DNA of 14,880 bases from Balneolaceae bacterium UBA1514 (GTDB lineage Bacteria > Bacteroidota > Rhodothermia > Balneolales > Balneolaceae), in the NCBI GenBank assembly GCA_002323515.1, contig DCQQ01000007.1, positions 1 through 14,880 on the forward strand, written 5' to 3'. Under the pieces are notes generated by a model. It saw nothing but the letters and a program-made list of their open reading frames with translations, made no database searches and was not told the origin of the DNA. Below are positions 7,518 to 14,880 of this stretch, one piece after another. A program made the translations under genes and the position numbers. The stretch's first letter is position 1. Every line of letters starts with the position of its first letter.

Positions 7518-9242
7518 ATGCAAAAAAAGCAGGAGGCAGCAGATAACTTTGAGCTATGGGCTAGGCTCGTTCAAGACATAGCCGAAACTAGAGGAAGTAA
7601 TGCAAAAGTAGAGCTTTGCGCCAACTATTTTGCTCTATTAGCCCCTTCTGAAGTATCATTAGCCTGCCAGTTTATGGGAGAAGGCGCCTTTTCCAATATC
7701 TCTGGTAAACGCGCTTCTGTAGGAGCTCGAACCATAGGGGTAGCGGCTGCCGATTATTGTGGAATCGACTATGATATCGTATTTAAAGCATGCCGAACAG
7801 CCAGCGGCAGTAGTACTGAAACCATTCAGCGTCTCTTCGAAAACCTTCCAGAAGCTCGGCAAAAAAATACCCTACAGCATTGGAATCTAGCTCGTATTTC
7901 CGAACTGGCAGAAGAACTAGCCCAAACTTGTGGGCGAAAAGATAAGCAGCGAATCCTAACGCGCATTTGGGGTGGCTTATCGCCTTTGGCAACCAAGTAT
8001 TTTCTCAGATTACTTTCCCAAGGTTCTTTAAGAATAGGCTTTGAAAGTAGAAGTGTGCTTCAGGCGCTAGCTAGAAGTTCTCAGGTAGATTACGAACAGC
8101 TACGCTACGCACATATGCTTACTGGAAGCTTGGCTAAGACAGCCGTATTGGCTTGTACGAATCGTTTAGATCAGGCCCAATTTAAATTGTTTAACCCCAT
8201 CGCCTTTATGCTTGCGGCTCCCTTACATTCAAAATCAGTTGACCATTGGCAAGATTTCATAGCCGAAGAAAAGTTTGATGGAATGCGTTGTCAGCTCCAC
8301 GCTCATGGCCCTAAGGTTGAACTATTTTCTCGTGATTTAAATGCTATAACGAATCAGTTCCCAGAACTAGTAGAACTATTCGGGGGGAAAAAATTTCCCC
8401 CAACAGTTATAGATGGAGAAATCTGCATATTTCGCGACCAAACCATCCAACCATTTCAGGAGCTTCAAAAACGAATGGGGGTAAAAAAACCCTCTAAAGA
8501 ATTAATGAGTAAATATCCTGTGGTGTTTATTGGCTATGACTTATTGTATCTGGACCAAAAGGAAACCGTATCTCAATCATTAACACAGCGCAGAATAAAC
8601 CTTCAGAAACTTGCGAAAATATTTCAATTCCCCATAAGTAAACAGCACTCTATTGACTCAAAAGATCAGGTTGATCAGTTATTTGAACAAGCCCTAGCTC
8701 ACGGCAACGAAGGACTTATGCTCAAAGAAAAAAATGCCCCTTATTCTTTCGGTGAACGTAAAAATCATTGGCTAAAAGTAAAACGACCCTCCGGCAGCAT
8801 CGATACCGTAATCTTATACGCTCAAGCAGGTAGTGGAAAACGTGGGGGTAGTTATTCAGATTTCACCTTAGGTGTTTCCGTTAAAGAAGATCCGCGTTAC
8901 GAGGAAGAATTCATACCTATTGGTAAAGCCTATGGTGGGTATACTGATCAAGAATGGAAGGACCTTAACAAAGCCATAAAGGGATGCATTATAGATCGTT
9001 TTGGTCCAACGGCACAATTACGACCTGAAATCGTTGTCGAACTCGAGTTTGAAGCCATTCAACCCAATTCGAGAACGAAAGCAAAATATACGCTTAGATT
9101 TCCACGGTTTAAAGCAATTCGATGGGATTTATCGCCCAAGGATGTAGATAGCTTAGAACATGTAGAATTGCTGTTTAAGGAACACCAATCTAAAGAGCGC
9201 AGTCCTCAAAAAAGTAGCCGATCGTTTCTTTATCCAAAATGA
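7518..9242 (+). CDS. ATP-dependent DNA ligase (Lig)
   Basis: A 574-residue ATP-dependent DNA ligase that seals nicks through a covalent lysyl-AMP intermediate. Residues 1 to about 215 form the helical DNA-binding domain seen in archaeal/eukaryotic ligase I-type and bacterial LigB/LigC-like enzymes, including the segment GGLSPLATKYFLRLLSQG (152-169) and RIGFES (172-177). The nucleotidyltransferase core follows: motif I EKFDGMR with nucleophile K252, motif III ELFSRDLN (268-275), motif IIIa GYDLLYLD (339-346), motif IV EGLMLKE (398-404) and motif V WLKVKR (418-423). The OB-fold domain covers about 427-545 and has the motif VI-like RFPRFKAIRWD (527-537). The C-terminal 25 residues are basic and Ser-rich. 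It starts immediately after the exonuclease stop. Presence of this enzyme beside Lhr, Pe and Exo identifies it as the repair ligase of that cluster rather than the NAD-dependent replicative LigA. Confidence 0.94.
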   Translation: MQKKQEAADNFELWARLVQDIAETRGSNAKVELCANYFALLAPSEVSLACQFMGEGAFSNISGKRASVGARTIGVAAADYCGIDYDIVFKACRTASGSSTETIQRLFENLPEARQKNTLQHWNLARISELAEELAQTCGRKDKQRILTRIWGGLSPLATKYFLRLLSQGSLRIGFESRSVLQALARSSQVDYEQLRYAHMLTGSLAKTAVLACTNRLDQAQFKLFNPIAFMLAAPLHSKSVDHWQDFIAEEKFDGMRCQLHAHGPKVELFSRDLNAITNQFPELVELFGGKKFPPTVIDGEICIFRDQTIQPFQELQKRMGVKKPSKELMSKYPVVFIGYDLLYLDQKETVSQSLTQRRINLQKLAKIFQFPISKQHSIDSKDQVDQLFEQALAHGNEGLMLKEKNAPYSFGERKNHWLKVKRPSGSIDTVILYAQAGSGKRGGSYSDFTLGVSVKEDPRYEEEFIPIGKAYGGYTDQEWKDLNKAIKGCIIDRFGPTAQLRPEIVVELEFEAIQPNSRTKAKYTLRFPRFKAIRWDLSPKDVDSLEHVELLFKEHQSKERSPQKSSRSFLYPK

Positions 9243-9417
9243 GCACTACTAAATTTCGTGTAATAAAAAGACTGATTTATCATATATAAATTGTATTATA
9301 TAAATATTTAAAATTATATTTTTATATATTATAATTTAAACTTATTCTTTTCATTTCATGTATATTACTTCCAATATTAATATTTTGTTCAAAGGCTCAA
9401 TTTTATGATCTTGTGAC
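9243..9417 (+). promoter_or_regulatory. Extremely AT-rich spacer between ligase and glycosylase genes
   Basis: The 175-base gap holds 47 consecutive A/T bases (9294-9340). It has no GC-rich terminator stem. Such composition is typical of promoter upstream regions or of bent, easily melted DNA. It suggests the glycosylase may have its own promoter instead of relying only on read-through from the ligase. No specific promoter hexamers are claimed. Confidence 0.4.
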
Positions 9418-10368
9418 ATGAGTGAATGGAGCCTAACTTCTACCCCCCCACATGACTGGTATTTATGCTTAGATGTGAGTTCATATTTCGATTTTGAACA
9501 TGAACCAGAGCATATGTTCGAAACTGGTTTTACCAGACCAATACCTATTGGAGATCGAGATGCCATACTCACGATTAGGTTTAATGGAGATCTAGAGTTA
9601 CCGGAATTCTTCGTTAGCAGTAAAGAATCACTTACTACTGAAGAAATAGATACCGCTAATAAACATCTCTCCAAGATACTCGGCTTGGAAATGGATCTCC
9701 GAAAATTGTATGATACAGCAGGTAATGATCCAGTTTTAGGGCCAAAACTAAGTGAATATTACGGGCTTAAAAGAATGACTCGAGCTACCTTATTCGAGGA
9801 TATTCAGAATAGAATTGTCGAAATGCAGATGAATCACAAGCCCACTGCAAAGAAAATGATGTATAGGATTCGTGAACAATATGGAACACTATTGGATCAT
9901 GATGGAGGTACCTTAGCGGCCTGGCCACGGCCTCATGAGCTCATGAAAGCGGACCCACAGAACATTCGGGCTTTAGGACCTACCTTACGAAAGGGACAGT
10001 ACCTCACCGGTTTGGCCCAGGATATTGTGGCAGGTACAACCGATATGAATTGGTTAACTACCTGTGATCCTGTAACGGCCTATAACACCTTAGTCAAAAT
10101 TAAAGGTATTGGCCCCACAGCGGCTCAAGATTTAATTATGATGCGAGGACGACCGGATGCTGTATTTCCCAGTAATAGAAAAAAAGACCAAGAAAAAGGA
10201 CTACGAAGGTGGATTATTTGGAGCTATGGAGAAGATCCTGATACTACCACAGAAAACAGGTTTTTGGAACTCACTAAGTCTTGGAAAGGCTACGAATCTG
10301 CTGCACTAGAATTTTTGTATTTAAACTACATTATTAACGAGAAGGAACAGCGTCAAAAGAAATCCTAA
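9418..10368 (+). CDS. AlkA-like HhH-GPD DNA glycosylase (3-methyladenine type)
   Basis: A 316-residue protein related to DNA-3-methyladenine glycosylase II, which removes alkylated bases to start base excision repair. Residues about 1-110 match the AlkA-like N-terminal beta domain and linker (L89-D93 in LGLEMDL; DPVLGPKL at 104-111). The helical core starts near 123, and the helix-hairpin-helix is KIKGIGPTAAQDL (227-239). After it come R243-G244, PDAVFP (246-251) and, near the C-terminus, SWKGYESAALEFLY (288-301), equivalent to the W-x-P-W-R-S-Y-A stretch of AlkA. In place of the usual short P-x-x-D loop bearing the catalytic Asp, the sequence is FPSNRKKDQEKGLRR (250-264): the ungapped equivalent is N253, with D257 or E259 as alternatives. 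An in-frame TGA four codons before the ATG supports this start. The hexosaminidase gene follows after 18 bases. Confidence 0.82.
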   Translation: MSEWSLTSTPPHDWYLCLDVSSYFDFEHEPEHMFETGFTRPIPIGDRDAILTIRFNGDLELPEFFVSSKESLTTEEIDTANKHLSKILGLEMDLRKLYDTAGNDPVLGPKLSEYYGLKRMTRATLFEDIQNRIVEMQMNHKPTAKKMMYRIREQYGTLLDHDGGTLAAWPRPHELMKADPQNIRALGPTLRKGQYLTGLAQDIVAGTTDMNWLTTCDPVTAYNTLVKIKGIGPTAAQDLIMMRGRPDAVFPSNRKKDQEKGLRRWIIWSYGEDPDTTTENRFLELTKSWKGYESAALEFLYLNYIINEKEQRQKKS

Positions 10369-10386
10369 GAAACATGGCCCAAATAC

Positions 10387-12132
10387 ATGAATAAAGCGAT
10401 CACTAACCAACAATTTCACTTGTTACGATTCCCCATTTTTATACTATGCTTGCTGCTTTGCACCTCCAATAGCATACTGGCTCAAGATCCAGATCCCGTG
10501 TTACCAGCCCTCATTCCTGTTCCTAAAACTATGGTGCCTTCCGGTAATTCGTTTATCATTGAACAGGGTACCCCGATTATACTACCAAACCAACTAGAAG
10601 GAACTCCTATTCACAAAGCACTCAATGAGCTCATGTATACAACAACATGGCTGAAAGGCAATTTTATCTTCTATGAAGGCTCTACCCCTTCCATAACCAA
10701 AGCTACATCTTTTGAATCGGCAATTCTAGTGCTACTACACAGCCCTGAAAATCTGCTTAACGATCCCGATCAGAAACATCTTCAACACGTAGAAGGGTAC
10801 CGAATTCACGTGTCCCCTGAACAACTTAAACTAGAAGCCACAACGGAACATGGGCTATTTAATGCCATTATGACTTTACGGCAATTACTACCGACCGAAG
10901 TAGAAAAAGAAGATCCATCAAGGGTAAGCAACAATATGGTATGGACGGTACCGGGTGTACATATTGCTGATCATCCTCGCTTTCAATACAGAGGCTTACA
11001 TTTAGATGTAGGGCGTCATTTTATGCCCGTTTCTTTCGTAAAACACTACATCGATTTATTAGCTATGCATAAAATGAATCGGTTTCATTGGCACTTGACC
11101 GAGGATCAAGGCTGGCGTATAGAGATCAAAGCGTATCCTAAATTGACCGAAATTGCTGCTTTCCGTGAGGAGACGTTGATTCGACGATATGGCTCGAATA
11201 CCTATGATAATCGTCCATACGGGGGTTTTTACACCCAAGAGGAAATTAAAGAAGTAGTTACCTATGCGGCTGATAACTACATTACCGTTGTCCCTGAAAT
11301 AGAAATGCCTGGCCATACCTCTGCGGTGCTTGCTGCCTACCCAGAATATGGCTGCCTCGATAAAGAATACAAAGTCCAGACAACTTGGGGGGTGTTTGAA
11401 GATATTTTCTGTCCCTCAGAAGAAACTTTTGGCTTTTTGGAGGATGTTTTAGATGAAGTTATAGCCCTTTTCCCAGGAGAATTTATCCATGTTGGTGGGG
11501 ATGAGGCTCCAAAGAAGCAATGGGAAGAAAGTCCATTAGCCCAAGAAGTGATTCGTCGCGAAGGATTGAAAGACGAGCATGAACTCCAAAGCTACTTTAT
11601 TACCCGCATTGAACGTTACTTAAACAGTAAGGGACGACAAATAATAGGTTGGGACGAAATTTTAGAGGGTGGCCTAGCTCCTCGTGCTACCGTTATGTCT
11701 TGGCGAGGTGAACGAGGTGGTATTGAAGCAGCAAAAATGGGCCATGACGTTATCATGACCCCGGGTAACACGAATTATTTTGATCACTACCAGGGAACTA
11801 TGTCGAATGAGCCCTTGGCGATTTGTTGTTTTACCTCTGTTGAGGATGTCTACGGCTACGAACCAGTACCCAAAGCACTAAGCCAAGAAGAGGCCAAACA
11901 CGTACTCGGAGCACAAGGCAATGTATGGACAGAATATATTCGCACCCCTGAAAAAGTCGAATATATGGCCTATCCTAGAGCTACTGCCTTATCGGAAGTA
12001 CTCTGGTCGGATCCCTCCCAAAAAGATTGGTACAGCTTTTGGGCTCGCTTGCAACATCATTTTGAACGACTAGACCACAGAGGAGTTAACTACGGCTCGC
12101 ACTACGAAGGCCAGTTAAACCCTCACGAATGA
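10387..12132 (+). CDS. Beta-N-acetylhexosaminidase, glycoside hydrolase family 20
   Basis: A 581-residue exported enzyme that removes terminal GlcNAc or GalNAc residues from chitin fragments, peptidoglycan pieces or glycans by substrate-assisted catalysis. Residues about 13-33 form a signal peptide ending L-A-Q. Residues about 40-190 are the GH20b N-terminal domain (EGYRI at 136-140, GLFNAIMTLRQLLP at 156-169). The catalytic TIM barrel follows: RFQYRGLHLDVGRHF (198-212), HWHLTEDQGWR (234-244), PEIEMPGH (303-310), the catalytic pair D372-E373 in HVGGDEAPK, GWDEILEGG (421-429), SWRG (438-441) and GAQGNVWTEY (508-517). The protein ends soon after the barrel with no carbohydrate-binding or anchoring module, so a soluble periplasmic enzyme is likely. 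It starts 18 bases after the glycosylase, and its last 47 coding bases are also coding on the other strand. Confidence 0.93.
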   Translation: MNKAITNQQFHLLRFPIFILCLLLCTSNSILAQDPDPVLPALIPVPKTMVPSGNSFIIEQGTPIILPNQLEGTPIHKALNELMYTTTWLKGNFIFYEGSTPSITKATSFESAILVLLHSPENLLNDPDQKHLQHVEGYRIHVSPEQLKLEATTEHGLFNAIMTLRQLLPTEVEKEDPSRVSNNMVWTVPGVHIADHPRFQYRGLHLDVGRHFMPVSFVKHYIDLLAMHKMNRFHWHLTEDQGWRIEIKAYPKLTEIAAFREETLIRRYGSNTYDNRPYGGFYTQEEIKEVVTYAADNYITVVPEIEMPGHTSAVLAAYPEYGCLDKEYKVQTTWGVFEDIFCPSEETFGFLEDVLDEVIALFPGEFIHVGGDEAPKKQWEESPLAQEVIRREGLKDEHELQSYFITRIERYLNSKGRQIIGWDEILEGGLAPRATVMSWRGERGGIEAAKMGHDVIMTPGNTNYFDHYQGTMSNEPLAICCFTSVEDVYGYEPVPKALSQEEAKHVLGAQGNVWTEYIRTPEKVEYMAYPRATALSEVLWSDPSQKDWYSFWARLQHHFERLDHRGVNYGSHYEGQLNPHE

Positions 12133-13177
12133 GTTTGGAAAAGATATAATAAAGAGTCAAAGGCAACACAACAAACAAAAAACCTTTTTCAATCCAGCCC
12201 AAATACTCCGAACCAATTGCTTCTAATACCAAATAGATTAGATAAGCTGCGTAATAAAAAAGAAAAAGGAAGGCATCTTTGCGGTTTAGATCAAATCCTG
12301 CAAGAAAAATAGGTATACATCCTACGGCAACGGCAATCATAAACGGCATGTCTAATATCAATGCCTTTCTTGAAACTTCCAGCACCCCTGGGGCCAATAG
12401 GATTGTGAGACCAAGCGTAAGCAATACATTATATATGTTACTCCCTAACACGTTAGCTACCGCAATATCTGCATTCCCCTTTCGCGCTGCGGATATGGAT
12501 GTCGCAACTTCGGGTAGTGAGGTCCCTATTGAAACGATGGTCAAGCCTACCACTAATTCCGACATTCCTAATAGTTGAGCGATGGTCACCGCGCTTCCTA
12601 CCATCCAATTAGCTCCTTGCACAATAAGTACCAGGCCCGCCAATAATATTCCCACATTTTTTGTATAAAACCAGACTCCAGAAGCCAATTCAACCTCCTT
12701 TTCGTGTACATACAATTCACTAATATCCACCATATTCTTACGTATCTGTAAAAAGGTAAATATGGAATAGGCCAGTAAACCCATCAATAAAACACCGCCG
12801 TCCATTGGACTAAGGACTCCATCCAGTGCCAATACATACAGTCCAATGCTCATTGCAATAACAATTGGTACGTCAATGCGCACAATACGCTGTTTAATAT
12901 GCAATGGAGTAATGAGTCCAGTAATGCCTAAAATGAGCAATATATTAGCAATGTTAGAGCCGATTATATTACCCAAGACTAAATCGGCAGAGTCATTCAT
13001 TGCTGCTTTTAGACTAATGGCAAGTTCTGGGGCACCGGTAGCAAATGCTACTACAGTTAGTCCCATTATCATGGGTGAAACGCCCCATTTCAGGCCAAAT
13101 TGATCGACTGCCTTTAAAAATAATTCCGCACCAAAAATGAGACCGGCCAGTCCTAAAACAAAAAGCAAAATGGTCAT
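12086..13177 (-). CDS. Calcium/sodium antiporter, YrbG/CaxA type (CaCA superfamily)
   Basis: A 363-residue inner-membrane cation exchanger of the K-dependent Na/Ca exchanger-related family, expected to exchange Ca2+ for Na+ or H+. The two signature alpha repeats are present in inverted-topology halves: ATGAPELAIS (46-55) followed by GNIIGSNIAN (69-78), and SIGTSLPEVATS (217-228) followed by ANVLGSNIYN (241-250). E51 and E224 are the expected ion-binding acids. About ten hydrophobic helices can be drawn, with a charged central loop at about 145-165. It is slightly longer than E. coli YrbG because of a C-terminal extension, which adds a hydrophobic helix near 332-349 and a basic/Ser tail (350-363). 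The codons for that tail overlap the 3' end of the convergent hexosaminidase gene. It has its own upstream spacer next to the groL terminator. Confidence 0.92.
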   Translation of the reverse strand: MTILLFVLGLAGLIFGAELFLKAVDQFGLKWGVSPMIMGLTVVAFATGAPELAISLKAAMNDSADLVLGNIIGSNIANILLILGITGLITPLHIKQRIVRIDVPIVIAMSIGLYVLALDGVLSPMDGGVLLMGLLAYSIFTFLQIRKNMVDISELYVHEKEVELASGVWFYTKNVGILLAGLVLIVQGANWMVGSAVTIAQLLGMSELVVGLTIVSIGTSLPEVATSISAARKGNADIAVANVLGSNIYNVLLTLGLTILLAPGVLEVSRKALILDMPFMIAVAVGCIPIFLAGFDLNRKDAFLFLFYYAAYLIYLVLEAIGSEYLGWIEKGFLFVVLPLTLYYIFSKLIREGLTGLRSASRS

Positions 13178-13326
13178 AAGTAATCTAATTAAACGGTTGA
13201 CTCAAGATAAATATACGAGTTTTCCTACACTCGTTACCTAGCAATAAATATCTCTTTACTCATCAAAGATGTTCATAGTATGAACCCCAATAATTAGATT
13301 CATTACTGCGATGATTTTATTTGCAT
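13178..13326 (-). promoter_or_regulatory. Upstream region of the antiporter gene
   Basis: An AT-rich stretch between the groL terminator and the antiporter start. It should hold the antiporter promoter if the terminator is efficient. A small inverted repeat, ACGAGT (13215-13220) and ACTCGT (13229-13234) with an 8-base loop, lies about 40-60 bases upstream of the ATG. No firm promoter elements were recognised. Confidence 0.35.
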
Positions 13327-13358
13327 AAAAAAAGCCCCTCCACAATGGAGAGGCTTTT
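13327..13358 (-). terminator. Rho-independent terminator of groL
   Basis: Read leftward, the arms AAAAGCCTCTCCA (13358-13346) and TGGAGGGGCTTTT (13342-13330) form a 13-bp stem with one G-U wobble and a 3-base loop. The run of seven T (13333-13327) overlaps the end of the stem and extends past it. It lies about 60 bases after the groL stop. On the plus strand the same position would be a C-A mismatch, so the structure is best on the groL transcript. Confidence 0.9.
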
Positions 13359-13420
13359 ACTAAACGGTATGAAAAATTGTACAAGTCTAGTTATTATTGA
13401 AAAGACTGTAACAGCTAGAT

Positions 13421-14880
13421 CTACATCATGCCGCCCATGCCGCCCATACCACCCATACCACCCATATCTGGCATAGCAGGAGCTGAAGAGGACTCATCTT
13501 TGGGTTTTTCACTAATAACTGCTTCGGTAGTCAATAATAGACCCGCTACTGAAGCTGCATTTTGAAGCGCCGTACGAGTCACTTTAGTAGGGTCAATAAC
13601 CCCAGCTTTAATGAGATCTTCGTACTCACCGGTGCGAGCATTGTATCCAAAAGCCTCTTCGCCGTCTAGCACTTTTTGTACTACAATAGCTCCTTCAACA
13701 CCAGCGTTGTTGGAAATACTACGTAAAGGTGCTTCAATGGCACGACGCACAATTTGGAATCCAACAGCTTGGTCTTCATTTACAGCATTTAGGCTGTCTA
13801 GAACACCTGCGGTACGAAGCAATGCCACTCCACCACCAGGAACAATTCCTTCTTCCACAGCGGCACGCGTTGCGTGTAGGGCATCTTCGACCCGAGCTTT
13901 TTTCTCTTTCATTTCAACTTCTGAAGCCGCACCAATGTAAAGTACTGCAACACCACCGCTTAACTTCGCTAATCGCTCTTGTAATTTTTCGCGATCGTAG
14001 TCAGAAGTAGTAGTTTCAATCTGAGAACGAATTTGATTCACACGAGCTTGGATGTCACCCTCTTGACCAGCGCCATCTACAATAGTCGTGTTATCTTTGT
14101 CGATACTAATGCGAGCAGCCTGACCTAGGTAGTCTAGAGTAGCATTCTCTAGTTTGTATCCACGCTCTTCAGAAATTACCGTACCACCGGTTAAAATAGC
14201 GATGTCTTCAAGCATAGCTTTTCGACGGTCACCAAAACCAGGAGCTTTTACCGCAGCAATTTTTAAGCTACCTCGTAATTTGTTCACTACCAGTGTTGCA
14301 AGTGCTTCGCCTTCTACATCTTCCGCAATAATTAATAGCGGTTTGCCAGACTGAACAACTTTTTCTAGAATAGGAAGTAAGTCCTTCATGTTCGAAATTT
14401 TCTTGTCGAAAATTAAGATGTAAGGATCTTCTAATTCAGTCGTCATTTTGTCGGAATCTGTCACGAAATAAGGAGAAAGATATCCACGGTCGAACTGCAT
14501 ACCTTCTACAGTTTCTAGATAAGTTTCTGTTCCTTTCGCTTCTTCTACGGTGATCACTCCATCCTTACCCACTTTTTCCATTGCGTCGGCAATAAGGTTA
14601 CCAATGAACTCATCATTGTTAGCTGAAATAGTTCCAACCTGGGCAATCTCGTTGCGATCGTCAATGTCGCGAGAAAGCTCTTTCAAGCTTGTAACTATGG
14701 CTTCAACTGCTTGATCTATTCCACGCTTTAGGTCCATTGGATTGGCACCTGCAGTAACATTTTTTAAACCTGCAGTTACAATCGCTTGAGCTAAGACAGT
14801 AGCAGTAGTTGTACCGTCACCTGCGTTATCGCTGGTTCTAGAAGCAACTTCTTTCACCATTTGAGCACCCATGTTTTCAA
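13421..14880 (-). CDS. groL: Chaperonin GroEL, 60 kDa (N-terminus outside window)
   Basis: Reading leftward, 486 complete or near-complete codons of GroEL are visible; about 66-68 N-terminal residues lie beyond the right edge. The first Met at 14872-14870 is internal: the bases before it encode the expected E-N of the KFENMGAQ stretch. Landmarks include the ATP-site [37 protein letters not shown], the apical [83 protein letters not shown] with its ATPase Asp, PGGGVALLR and [24 protein letters not shown]. The C-terminus is the usual flexible GGM-repeat tail ending M-M. The product forms the double-ring cytoplasmic folding chamber with GroES. groS, if adjacent, would be upstream, outside the window. 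No odd substitutions were noticed. A strong terminator follows. Confidence 0.97.
   Translation of the reverse strand, partial: ENMGAQMVKEVASRTSDNAGDGTTTATVLAQAIVTAGLKNVTAGANPMDLKRGIDQAVEAIVTSLKELSRDIDDRNEIAQVGTISANNDEFIGNLIADAMEKVGKDGVITVEEAKGTETYLETVEGMQFDRGYLSPYFVTDSDKMTTELEDPYILIFDKKISNMKDLLPILEKVVQSGKPLLIIAEDVEGEALATLVVNKLRGSLKIAAVKAPGFGDRRKAMLEDIAILTGGTVISEERGYKLENATLDYLGQAARISIDKDNTTIVDGAGQEGDIQARVNQIRSQIETTTSDYDREKLQERLAKLSGGVAVLYIGAASEVEMKEKKARVEDALHATRAAVEEGIVPGGGVALLRTAGVLDSLNAVNEDQAVGFQIVRRAIEAPLRSISNNAGVEGAIVVQKVLDGEEAFGYNARTGEYEDLIKAGVIDPTKVTRTALQNAASVAGLLLTTEAVISEKPKDESSSAPAMPDMGGMGGMGGMGGMM

Noticed and set aside
9351-9674. 107-codon leftward ORF over the start of the glycosylase gene
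   Set aside because: It is antisense to a clear coding region, has no recognisable motif, and runs into the AT-rich spacer; a shadow frame.
12279-13103. Rightward ORFs (99 and 85 codons) inside the antiporter gene
   Set aside because: They are opposite-strand shadows of a well-supported membrane protein gene and have no family resemblance.
13215-13234. Short inverted repeat ACGAGT/ACTCGT upstream of the antiporter
   Set aside because: Only six base pairs with an 8-base loop and no T-run; within chance expectation, so not called as an operator or terminator.
13421-13470. Short tandem repeat at the left end of groL
   Set aside because: It encodes the normal GGM-repeat tail of GroEL, not an independent repeat element.
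13611-14354. Rightward ORFs within groL
   Set aside because: They are antisense to conserved GroEL sequence; the open frames follow from groL codon use.
14870-14872. Apparent start codon of groL at the right edge
   Set aside because: This Met is the internal one of the ENMGAQ stretch; the preceding bases continue the GroEL frame, so the true start is outside the window.
1-14880. A CRISPR array, insertion sequence, phage or toxin-antitoxin system
   Set aside because: No regularly spaced repeats, transposase or integrase motifs, terminal inverted repeats or small toxin-antitoxin gene pair were seen on either strand.

Overview
The window comes from a moderately AT-rich bacterial chromosome, most likely Bacteroidota or a close relative such as Balneolota/Rhodothermota. 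The reasons are that start codons almost never have a purine-rich Shine-Dalgarno sequence, that there is a thioredoxin-domain lipoprotein with a long N-terminal extension of the kind common in that group, and that the repair, chitobiase and antiporter genes have the sizes usual there. The phylum is an inference. I see no mobile element, CRISPR array, rRNA or tRNA.

Layout. At the left edge the 5' end of an acetyl-CoA synthetase gene runs leftward (1-338). After a 235-base divergent spacer, a long rightward block (574-12132) begins: Lhr-like DEXH helicase; PdeM-like metallophosphoesterase, overlapping the helicase by 8 bases; an unrecognised multi-pass membrane protein; a lipoprotein with a C-terminal thioredoxin domain; a metallo-beta-lactamase/beta-CASP exonuclease; an ATP-dependent DNA ligase starting at the base after the exonuclease stop; an AlkA-like HhH-GPD DNA glycosylase; and a GH20 beta-N-acetylhexosaminidase. 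The hexosaminidase runs tail to tail into a leftward calcium/sodium antiporter gene, with 47 bases of shared coding sequence. Beyond it, a rho-independent terminator and groL (5' end outside the window) also read leftward.

How the genes fit together. Helicase (Lhr-Core), phosphoesterase (Pe), exonuclease (Exo) and ATP-dependent ligase (Lig) are the four parts of the known 'ligase-associated' DNA repair cluster: one enzyme to unwind, two to process ends, one to seal. All four are present with intact visible catalytic motifs. Here the set is split into two tightly packed pairs, Lhr-Pe and Exo-Lig, with two envelope-protein genes between them, and an AlkA-type glycosylase follows the ligase. That glycosylase would supply the damage-recognition step of base excision, but its catalytic-Asp region departs from the family pattern. 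This split cluster with its possible extra member is the most interesting part of the window. The flanking genes (acs, hexosaminidase, antiporter, groL) look like ordinary housekeeping or metabolic genes.
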